Below, in pieces: positions 21,201 to 33,200 of a stretch of DNA of 64,000 bases. The stretch spans positions 28,512 to 92,511 of the forward strand of contig NZ_JADEXG010000013.1 of NCBI RefSeq assembly GCF_015207255.1, in the 5' to 3' direction. A program made the translations under genes and the position numbers. The DNA comes from Vasconcelosia minhoensis LEGE 07310. Lineage in GTDB: Bacteria > Cyanobacteriota > Cyanobacteriia > Phormidesmidales > Phormidesmidaceae. The notes beneath the pieces were generated by a model, which made no database searches, had not been told where the DNA came from, and saw only the letters and a list, made by a program, of their open reading frames with translations. Numbering within the stretch: position 1 is the stretch's first letter; every line of letters begins with the position of its first letter.

Positions 21201-24200
21201 GCTCCGCTGCCGCCGCAGCTGGGGCAGGAAGGTGTAGCGCTTCAGTTCTCGCTGGCCGCTGGAGACATTGATGGCGATGCGCTATTGTATTCAGCGCTTT
21301 CTGCCCTACCGACTGGGGCTAAGCTCAACCCGACGACCGGTGCCTTTAGCTGGACACCGTCCTATGAGCAGGCTGGGGAGTATGTCATTTCGTTTGCTGC
21401 GACCGACCCCAGCGGGGCGCAGTCGGTACGCGATGTGTTGGTGCGGGTGGGCAATGTCAACCGGGCTCCCCAGCTGACGGCGCTGAATCGGAATGTGGCT
21501 CTGGGTGAAACGTTGAATTTTGCGCTGAGCGCGACTGACCCTGATTTGGGTACAGTGCTGACCTACAGCGCTCGCAATCTGCCAGAGGGCGCAACGCTCA
21601 ATGCCCAAACCGGAGAGATTAGCTGGCGGCCTACGCCGGGGCAGCTGGGTGAGTATGTCGTGACCTATGTGGTCTCAGACGGGGCAATTAGCGTTACTCA
21701 GAATGCGCTGATTACGGTGTCTTCAACGCCTATTGTGCCGACGGTGACGCTGGATCTGACGCCCAGCTTCCCGGCGGTGCCGGGGCAGGCAGTATTGATT
21801 CGGGCAGTAGCAGATAGCCTCAGCCTGGTGCAGAGTATTGCCGTCAGCGTGAATGGCGATCCGGTGTCGGTCGATGCGCAGGGCCGAGTTAGCTTTACGC
21901 CAACGCTGCCAGGGCGCTATGAGATTGTTGCTCAGGTGGTAGACGCGGACGGTCGTCTGGGTGAGCAGACTACGGTTCTAAAGGTGAAGGATCCGGCTGA
22001 CCAGCTGGCCCCTGAGCTCAGGCTGGCTCCGACACTGGGGCTGATGGCGCTGAATCAGCTGACGGATGTGGTCGGCCAGGTGCGCGACACTAACCTTGAT
22101 GAATGGTCGCTGGAGATGGCGCTGCTAGGGAGCAACCGGTTTACGACAATAGCCCAGGGAACGACCACTATTGGAGAAGGCGTTCTAGCTCAGCTCAACC
22201 CGGCGGCGCTAGCTAACGGCTTCTATCAGCTGCGGCTGAGTGCGACTGATATCGGCGGGCGTTCCAGCCAGGTGCTCTCGACCTTTGAGGTTAACAGTGC
22301 TCAAAAGGCAAATCAGTATAGCCGCTTAGAGAGGGACCTGACGGTAGATCTCGGTGGCGTATCGCTCAGCCTGGAGCGGGCCTATTCGTCGCTGCAATCT
22401 CAGGTGATGGGCGACTTTGGCTATGGCTGGCGCTTGGCCAAAGCTGATTTTCAACTGCAAAGTAATGTGCCGCTGACCGGGCGAGAGCACCTGGGTAGCT
22501 TTAGCCCGCTGGCGGTCGGCTCTAGGGTCTATCTGTCGCTGCCGGATGGGCAGCGCGTAGGCTTTACGTTCCAGCCGGTGAAGCAGCAGGTGGGCGGGGT
22601 GACCTACTACCACCCTGGTTGGGCCGCCGACACAGGTATTGACTATACGCTCTCTTCCGCGGACGCTCGTCTATCGCTGGCGGGTAATCGGCTCTATGAC
22701 TTGGATTCTGCTCGGCCCTACAATCCGGCGGATGAGCACTTTGGGGAGACGGCTTACCATCTGCGGGCGGCGGATGGCACCCAATATTCTCTCGATGCCC
22801 AGGGCCGGGTGCTGGCGCAGCAGACAGCGGATGGTAAGCGGCTGGTCTTCTCTAGCAACGGGGTGCTCCATCTCACGACCGGGGAGGCGCTGCGTTTTGT
22901 CCGGGGTGAGAACGGCGAAATTTCTCGAATTGAATCTAGCGATGGCCAGTCGCTCAGCTATGCCTACCGCGATGGGGAGCTGATCTCGGCTCGCCATTCA
23001 TTCGGCACGACCAGCCGCTACGGTTATGCCTTAGATGGCTCGCATCGGCTGTCGCTCGCGACCGGTGCGGCGGGTACAGGTGGAGAGGCAGTACTGGGGG
23101 GCGTGTCGCCTGTAGTGGTGCCGGTGCTGGGCGATCTGGGTAGCGCGGCGCGGTTCTCGGGGGCGACTACTGCTGGGGCGCTTGGGGATACGGGGACGGA
23201 CTATTGGGCCTTCAGTCTGCGCGACAGTGAGCTGACGTCTTTGGCTAGCGGCCAGGTACTGCTTAGCGTTGACTGGCAGGTCGCGAACGGCGCGCTGCCG
23301 TCGATTGCAGGGCTCTCGCCGCTGCTCTCTAGTTCGACGGCGACGGGAGGCTTTGGCCTGTTTGCGTTGGAGCGCTCAGGCTTACAGCTGCTATCGCTGC
23401 ATGGCTCGGGTGACTATTCGCTGCGGCTGTCGGTAGCGGGCGATGTCAACCTCGATGGTGCGGTGGACGGGATGGACAGCACTCTACTGTTGGCGGCGTT
23501 GGGTAGCCGGGAAGGGGAGGCGGCCTATGGCTGGGCAATGGACCTCAACCGCGATGGTCGTGTGGATAGCGCTGATGTCCAGATCCTCAGCGCTAACTTT
23601 GGCTTTGTCGCGAATCAAGCGCCGGTATTGACGGGAACTTCTGTGCTCACCCATACGGACCTGCCGTCGGTGTTCTCGGTTGCGAATCTGGCTCATGACC
23701 CTGAGGGAGATGACCTCTTCTTCAGGGTCGCAGATGCCACGAATGGTACCGTTACGTTTACGAATGACGGGAAGGTTCGGTTTACGCCGGATGCAGGCTT
23801 CAACGGTTCTGCTAGCTTCCAGCTGATAGCGGATGATGGCTTTAGTGCTTCCATCCCCACGACAATAATCGTGAAAGTTAGCGATGCGCCATTGATTGGC
23901 TTAGATTTTGTCAATCGCCAGCCCAGACTGGGTATCGGCGATCAAGAAGATCTAATTACTATTGGCGATTTTACAGATCAAAAGAATGTCATTTTAGATA
24001 GTTCTTACTTGAGCTATCTTTCAGATACGTCGTCGGTCGCCAGTATCAACGACAATGGCCGTATTATTGGTCTGTCAAATGGCACGGCAATTCTACGAGC
24101 GTTTCGAGACGGTATCGAAGCAGTAACAGTTTCTAGAATTGGAGATATCCTAGCGCCTAGAAACCAGCAAGAGCTATATGTGACACTTGCCGAAGAATTG

Positions 24201-27200
24201 GGTCTTGAGCTATATCCTCAAGCCGTTACTCTAACTGAGGGAGCCAGTCGGCAATTGCTAGTCAGCATTGAAAGTCTGACCGGGTCTCCAGATCTTGGGG
24301 GCGCAATTTCTGGAACCAGATATTTCGTCAGCAATTCATCAGTACTTCAAGTCGGCGAAAACGGCCTCATTACAGCATTAGATACGGGCTGGTCTACGGT
24401 TACAGTTATCAATGGTGGTGCAGAAAGTGTCATTCCTGTACAGGTAAGCTCACCATACCCCAACCTTGGTGTGATAGGTAAAGATGGTGGTGTAATCCAA
24501 TCAGATGATGGATTGGTAGTAGCTATAGCGCCTGGAGCGTTACAAGAAGAAACGACTGTCAGTATTCAGCAGGTGCTAAGGGAAGATTTGACCCTCAGCC
24601 TTCCCGAAAAATACGATTTTGCTGGCTCTTTCCAGCTAACATTTGATAGCCAAGAACTCTTAGTCCCTGCACAGTTAGCCATCCCCAATACAACTGGGCT
24701 GAGTGCTGGCACAGAAGTATTTTTTATGCGACTAGACAGCCTTCCTGCACTAGATGGCGTTGCCGAGCCCATCTGGTTTATTGAGGAATCAGGGATTGTT
24801 GGCGAAGATGGAATGATCCGGACACAATCGCCGCCGTGGAAAGGTGCCAGAAAAGATGGTGCCTATACAATTGCTGTACCTAAATTCAACTATCGAGTTG
24901 TAGATGCTTTACTACCACCAAGCGCAATTCCTGCTGTCGGGCTGGCTGCACCTTTGATTACGACAGTAGGAGGGGCTGCCCTCTCTCTATGGGCATCACC
25001 AGCGATTGGGTTGACTGCTGCGCTGGCAGGACCAGTCATTTCAGCCTTACTGATTGATGAAGAGTCTAATCCTATCTTAGATAGGTTCACTACTCGATCA
25101 ACCGTAAACATGAGTGTTGAGGTAGTGGTTGTTCCAGCAATAGGCTTACCCTACAAAACCAGTGCTGGCGTGTCTCTAAACTTGGCTCAGCTATCATCAG
25201 ATTCAGATAACCCTATAGCTTGGGTCTCAGACATCAGTTCACCGGTCACAGACCCACTTACCCCTATAATTACGATAGTAACAGCACATTTTGACGATGA
25301 AGGCATCTTTCTGAAGATTCGAGGAGAGAATTTAATCTCTGTAAGCGTAAATCCTGAGACCGATCAAGCTGAATACAGTCCTACAAAAGGTCTCAGAATC
25401 GATTTTGGATATGGCTCATATAGCAGCAAGCAAACTGAACTAGAAGTTAACACAGAAGGAACATACATCAAGCTCCGAGTTCCTAATTCAGTTCCCGTCA
25501 GCGAGCAGCTCAGTATCATGGCTGTCAGGACTGTTGAGTCTCAAGGCGTTGAATATGTTTCTACGCCAACCGCTATCTTCTATGAGCATTTTGATCGAGT
25601 TCTAGGAGCTAATCCACTATCGGGCAACATCAAAGTTTTCAATGCAAAAGACGCTGACAATGTTGTAGAACAAAGCGGGAGCGAAAACATATTGCTCGCA
25701 AGCATTCCGCTTGGTAACAATACAGGCGCTAGATACGTAGCTACGACAGAAGACGTAGCATATGTTCCTTTGCCTGGAGAAAGTTCAATTGCTGTCATTG
25801 ACGCGATAGGTTTGAGAGAGCTGGATATTAACCCAGAAACCACAGAAGTTGATCGGATCAAGTTGCCTAGTGGAAGCAGTCCAACTTCAATTGTAATCGG
25901 CGAAGGAAATCATTACGCCTACGTAGGGGACCGGAACTTAGGAATTATCTATGTCATAGATATCAACCCAAACTCAGGAAGTTACAACAAATATATTAAA
26001 GCCATTCATATTGATGGCACGATAGGCGTTCGTCGATTAGCCATAAATTCGGATGGCTCGCTTTTATTCGCGACTACCAATTCTAGTAAGTCGGGTAAAA
26101 GTGGCATTGTTGTTATCAACGTTGATTTAGGCAATGCCCAAGTTCATCAAGTCGTTTCTGTTATCGATATTGAAGGTAAAGTTGAGGGCATTACAGCCAC
26201 CGACAAACCAAATACGGTCTTCTTCACCAACAGAACTAATGACTCCAAAGGCTTTGGGAAGCTAGCTGTAGCTGTGGGTCAGGATGGAAGTTTCTCTCAT
26301 ACAGAGGAGTATGCGTCACTTACGCTGGGAGATTTCGACGATTACTTTGATGTCAATGAAGCGATTGACGTTGTATGGCTGAGAGATAGTTCAGGCATAG
26401 AGTATGCCTTTGTTGCTGGCTATAACGGCAGAATGTTTGGTGCTGGCATTGAAAGTGTCGATGGTAAAGGTGCTGGTAGCAACGTCGGCATCATCAAGAT
26501 TTCAGGGAATTCTGCACCGAAGCTAGTAGCAGCTACTCGCCCAATTCCTATGGGCTTGACAAGCTCGTTGACACTCTCTGGTGATAATAGGTTCCTTTAT
26601 GCGGCGAATCCTGGAGTGGCTGCAACTTTTGTTTACGACGTTCAGGAAATACTGAATACAATCAATAACCCAAACAATTTGTCTAAGTTAGAGAATACAC
26701 CGCTTGAGGATGTTAACAGCAAAGTAGGGGTAGCGGCCAATATTTCAAGTCCCTTCTTAGAAGGTGTGTTTGGAGATACAACTAATGACAGACCCATTGG
26801 CGCGGGTAGCACTTGGGGGCTCACTGCTCATACGCCAAATACGATTATCCTTCCTGGCTCATCTTCTGTAGAGTTTAGTGGAGACCAGGAGAACTCTACA
26901 CAGAAATTAATATTTAATTGGTCACTACATGAGAGAGCCGATGACCAAGATGGATCGCTACGCAGTACGATAGAAAACCTCTTACTTCCTGGGCAATCTG
27001 CACAAGCTTTTCAGCTAAGAGAAGCTCCAGTAGTAAGACCCATTCCACAACCGACAGTAATTCCGTCGTTGCCGCTACCTCAAACACCGCCTAGTCTAGG
27101 TAGACTGTATCGACCACAGCCTGTACCGATAACGCCAACCTCAACTAGTATCCGATGGGAAGATCTACCTGTTTGGGAGGACTTACCAAACACTCAGCCT

Positions 27201-30200
27201 ACTCCGTCCCCAGAGGCTCAGAAACAGTTAAGAGAACGAGAAGACGTTAGAAGCATCAAACTATATGTCAGTTCTTTCCCCAATGGACAGGGCCTCGTAC
27301 CCGGCGACTGGGCTCCAACTGAGTCACTGAGGGATGGAACTGACTACAACCCTAATCGAATTTTGACTGCTGAGTGGACAAGAAACGGAGGTGATAACTC
27401 AGGCAAAGGTATATGGCAGATATTAGACGCACGAGGTAATCCATTATCGGAGCCTCAAGAAGGTTATAGCTATGAGCTTTTATTGTCTGGAGAAAGAGCA
27501 TTAACAGCAGGGCAGCGTTACTTTTGGAGTATCGAAATTGAGAAGTCTAGTGGTGCGAGAGTATCATCTCAAAGCAGTGTTACAACTGTTTTTGATATCC
27601 CTGCGACTACGCTCGATACAACTACCCCTGAGAGTTTTCCTAGTGTTACCATTATTCCAACAGTTTCTCCAGGTACAAATTGGGGGTTTTCTGAAACTTT
27701 AATTGGAAGTTCACCAGAAGTGGCGTCCCTTATTAAAAGCTATCTTGACTATCAGAGCCATATTGTATGGTATCGATCTGAAACAAATAAATGGTATACC
27801 GGGACACCTTCTATAGCTCCTGGAAAAACGCTTTTCTTTGATACTCGGGAGGTCTCTATTGAAGAAATATCTCAATTTTCAAGGAACTTACCGCTCGTCA
27901 TCTTATCTGAATCTGATTCCCTAATCAACTCTTTGACTTCTGGTTTTACTGAGGCCGAAGCCGATAGTTTATTCTCAGCTCTTGTCCAGCTAGACCAAAA
28001 GATGGGTGGCAGTATCAATGGTTACGATGCTTCAGGTAAAATTAATAGAACTCAAGGAGATCTACTAAATTCACCACTCCACTTCATTGGATTTGGTAGA
28101 GGTGCTGTCGTCAACACAGAAATCGTTCAAAGGTTGGGAGCTCTGTATCTACATGCAGGGGGTACCAGTAGTGCAAATCGTGATTTGCACTTTACAACGA
28201 TCGATCCAATCGCTTATGGATCAACTTTTCAGGGAACCGGGTTGTATGGCAACACGTATGATCCATATTTACGAATTTGGGATAATGTTACCTTTGCGGA
28301 TAACTACTACCAGACGACTGCCAGCGAATTTGACGAAAGAGGACAGTCTTTACGTCAAGGGCGTTCAATAGATGAAGGACTTGCTGATTGGGAAGTAAAC
28401 CTTAGTAAATATTCAGCATTTGAACCGAATAGCATACGTGACGTGGCGTCCCAGCGTGCGAAAGACTGGTATCTGGGAACAGCAAATCTCTCGCTTCGCC
28501 AGGAGCTTGGCGACGACTACATACGACGACTAGGCGATCTTCCAAGAGAGCTCAGAACGTCTAGCGGTGGTACAAAGACGTGGTATACCCCCGATCACAC
28601 CTCAGCCATCAGAAATGGACAATCAGTTCAACACGGTGATCCCAACTCAGTGTGGGAAGGCATCGGTACGGGCTGGTTCTATTCAGTACTCGGCGGTGGC
28701 TATGAGTATCGTCCCTATGGGAGCAGTATTGGTACTAGGACTGACAAAGAGGGACTAGGAAGTTTCGATGCTTACTTGAATAATCCGCTTAATAGGGCAT
28801 CCGTTCTAGAAGACAATACGTTCACCGGTGGCACGGTTGGGAATGGACGACGCGGGGACTATGCCGTTCCTACGCTCTTCAACGGGAATTTTGATTCCAT
28901 AGCACCTGGCTTTGATACAGCGGGTAGTAATCTGGATATTCCTGGTTGGTCATTTGAAGGTGGGGATGCTGTACTGAAGCATCTAAAGCGCGGTATCGCA
29001 GGCAATACTAGTTTTGCTTTGGAGCTAGGCAATGGTGCAAATAGTGTTACACACAACAGCTTCTTAGTCCCTGATTGGGGAGTGCTGCGATTTGATTTGC
29101 ATGTACCCAAACCAGATAATAGCGATAGTTCTCAAACTAGTACTTTTCGGGTGTTTTTAGATGATGTAGAACTTCAAAGCTCTGCTTTTCAAGGATTAAT
29201 TAAAGGTAATCCAAATACTACAGGAAAGGAGTATCCTGCGGTCGATCTACGTAAGTTTGATGAAGCAATAGGTGGTAGGACAGGAGAAGGGCAATCTAAC
29301 AGGATTGGTTTTGCAGAAGAAGGGTTTCAAACTTTTCAGGTTGATATTCCAAACGAATTCAGAGGAAAAGTAAAGACGCTCAGGTTTGAGCTAAATGGCT
29401 CGAAGACAGTTTATCTAGACAACGTCTTCTTCAAGAGTCAGCACTTGCTGTTTGGAAATCCAGCTTTAAATGGACAGGAAGCAAGAAAGGATATAGACAC
29501 GCCCAAATTCGATGATGGTTATAATCCTGGTCTAGATCTTATTACAACTCCGCCTAGCCAGTTTTTTGATAACCACCTGATTGAGAAGCCACAATACTCT
29601 CTTTCCTATAACGACAAGTTTAAAACACCCAACTGGGTTAGTTATCAACTTAACAAAACCTGGCTTGGAGATTACAGTAATAAGGGACTTACGTTTGGAG
29701 TTGATCCACGTTTGCCTTTCGTTGATTCAGCTGAGCATGGTGATATCCCTGAGACAACGAACTACCATAGAGGACACATGACAACCGCTTCGCATCGTAA
29801 TCGAAACAAGCAAGATTATGCTGCAACGTACTTGATGGACAATATCCTTCCCCAGCCACTGAATAGACCAAGTGATAGATGGGAAGCGCTAGAAGATGAC
29901 TTAACCAAAGCGGTTGTGTCTAAGGATAAGGAATTCTATATTATTGCAGGAAGAGATGGACAGGCATCTGACGAGTATGGTCGTCCTCTTCTACTTAGCA
30001 ATAAAGTTAGCGTTCCTGAATATGTCTGGAAGGTCGTACTGGTTTTGGACAAGCCCGGCCAAGGAATTTCAGATGTAACGAAGGATTCTCTTGCCTTTGC
30101 TGTCAGGCTCCCAAATACGCTGATTGATTATGCAGGTACGAATTCTAAATTTTTTGGGAAAAAAGTCGGCCAGGATCCAGATGCTGATTGGACCCAAAAA

Positions 30201-33200
30201 ATCATTAACGTCGATGCGCTTGAATACATCACAGGTTACAACTTTCTCTCTAATATTCCTGTCGAGATTCAGGAAGCAATTGAGCGACAAACAGTTGGAG
30301 AAATCAAGGCAAGGTTAAAAGATATTTTTCCAATAACTGCTCATCTCATGGCGGCAACTAGTGAAGATTTATCTTCCTTTCCCATCTCCAAACTGAGGCC
30401 CAGCTACGATGGAGCCATCGGGCATGACAGTATCCCAGATCAAATTTCCGCCGCGGCAGAGCAACTGGTTGGGTGTCATAGCTCCATTGAAATTAGCATC
30501 AGCCAAGACGGCATACTCAAATGGGCCGATCTTGACATTACGAAAGAAAGCACTACAGGCATTCATGTGGTTAAGGACAGTTCCTGTCAGGTCAGCTTCA
30601 TCGAAGATGCACCAATGCAAGTTAGCGGAATGCAGACAGGCGTCTTTGATGATGGCTCGCTTCAACACAGCACTTTCCAAGCAAATCCCGGAGAGGTCGG
30701 CTCCGGTGAGATTAGCCTCAGTCAAATCGACCTCTCTCAGGTAAGAGCCTCGCAGGTTGATCTCTCGCAAATCAGCACCTCGAAGAGTGACCTGCTCACC
30801 ATTGATATCTCTCTCGGATTCGATCAGTTTGATTCCTCGAAAGTCGCGCTCCCCGTAGTCGTAACGAATCAACAATTCCTCTGGAGTAAGTTCCCAAACC
30901 ATGACCAAACGCCTTCTTTAGATGACATTATTCAGTCTACTGCTGTTACTTTGTGGAATAGCTTTTTTACTTTCCTCACTCCATTCAATCTGTCACTTCT
31001 TATTCAAGACCTCCCCACCGGCCAACTCGCCGAGGCCCAAATCACCCGCTTTGACATCCAAGGCCGCCCCGTTGCAGGCACCATCCTGATCGACGATGAC
31101 GCCAACGGCACCGGCTGGTTCATCGACCCGACACCCTGGGAGAACTCCGAATTCAGCCTTCACAACACCGAGTATAACTTCCAGGCCACCCCAGACTCCA
31201 TCGCCTACGGACGCTACGACCTGCTCACCACTATCCTGCACGAGCTCGGCCACCTGGCAGGCTTTATTGCAGGCAACAAAGGCTTCGACCACCACGTCCA
31301 CAACCACACCTTCACCCACGGCGACCTCAGCGTCGCCCTCACCGCCGACGGCAGCCACCTCGCCGATCCGCTGCGGCTGCTCAGCCCCTACCTCACCCCC
31401 GGCATGCGCAAGCTGCCCTCCGAGCTAGAGCTCCAGCTGCTCGCCGCCATCCGTAATCACACCGCCGATAGCCACAATTCCGGCACCGCGCTGAGCGCCG
31501 CCATCCATAGCGACCCCCTCATCGGCATCAGCAACGGCGACTTCGAAACCCTGCTGGCCCAATGGCAGCGCCGGGGAGCCGTCCAAACCACCCCATTTGC
31601 CTCCTCCACCGCCGTCTCCCTGACCGAAGACAGCCCGCTGCTCAGCCAGCTCAGCCAAACCTTCGTGCTGCCCGACGACCCCAGCCAGCGTATCCTCAGC
31701 TTCGACCTGATCGAAGCCACCCTGGGTCAAAGCACCCGCCGTCCCCCCGACGCCTTCGAGGTCGCCCTGCTCGACGCTCATACCCTTAAGCCCCTGGTTG
31801 GTACCGTTGGCCTCAGCCATACTGACGCCCTGTTCAACTTGCAAGCCGACGGCAGCCTCTATCTTGACGATGACGTCAGCGTCACTACCCTCGCCAACGG
31901 CCAGCGCCGAGTCAGAATCGACCTCAGCGCCCTTGCCCCCAGCACCACCGCCACGCTGTACTTTGACCTACTCGGCTTCGGAGCCGCCGACAGCCTCGTC
32001 CGCATCGACAACATCACCCTCGGCAGCGGCAACACCCCACCTGTCACGAATGACGACACAGCAGCCCTAACCCAGGGCCAAACGGTTCGGGTAGACCTGC
32101 TCAGCAACGACGTTGACCTCGACGAAGCCCTAAACCTCAGCCAGTTCGAGCTAGTTAGCCAGCCCGTTTACGGCAGCCTCAGCCGCGACGCCCAGGGCAA
32201 CCTGCTCTATACGCCCTTCGACGGCTATGCCGGCAGCGACAGCTTCGCCTACACCGTCACCGATAGCGCAGGCGAGACCTCTAACCTGGCCACCGTCACG
32301 CTAGAGGTTGCCAACCTCGCCCCGCAGATCCAAACCGTTGCCCTGCCTAATTCCGCCACCGAAGGCGCAGCCCTCAGCTTCGCTGCCACCGCCACCGACC
32401 CCGGCAACGACACCCTGACCTACACCTGGAACTTCGGCGACGGCACCGACCCAGTTGGCGGCCCCACCGCCAACCACACCTACGCCGACGATGGCCAATA
32501 CAGCGTCACCCTCACCGTCACCGACCCCTACGGCGGCACCGCTACCCAAACCCAAACCCTGATCGTGGGTAACGTCGCGCCAACGATTGTTGAAATCAAT
32601 CGCCCCACCGGCCTCCACGTCCTCACCGACTACGCCGACATGCGCGCCCTCAAAGACCAGGCCCAGAAACTCTGGAGCTTTGAAGGCCGAGCCGGAGGCA
32701 CCAATACCTACGAATTCGCCATCGGCCCCAGCGGTGCGCAGTCCGACCGCTATCAGCAGGCCGAGTATGTCTGGCAAAACGGTCAGCCGGTTGCCTGGTC
32801 GCTCGAATGGCAGTCCAATCAGGTCGTCTTCACCATCGCCGGTCAGCCGCTCACCTACCCCATCGGCGATGCCGCTATCCTCAACGCGCTGTCCTTCCTG
32901 ACCAAGGTGAATACCACCAGTCAGCAGCAGGTCGCCGAAGGCACCTCAATGGCGTTGGAAGTCCAGTCGGTAAACGGCACCCACTTAGACACGCCGATTA
33001 CGCTCGCTAGCGTTGGCCCCAACCAAGATCAGGATCTCGACCAGATGCTGCTGTACCAGCAAACCCCAATTTCGACCCTCTCTGGGACGGCTCGGCTAAC
33101 CTGGCCAGACAGCGGGCCGAATCCGCACCTGAAGAATAGTCAGGGCCGGGTCACCTTCATCATCGCGGGCTACCAGGTAGAGCCTGCTGCTGAGCCCGGA

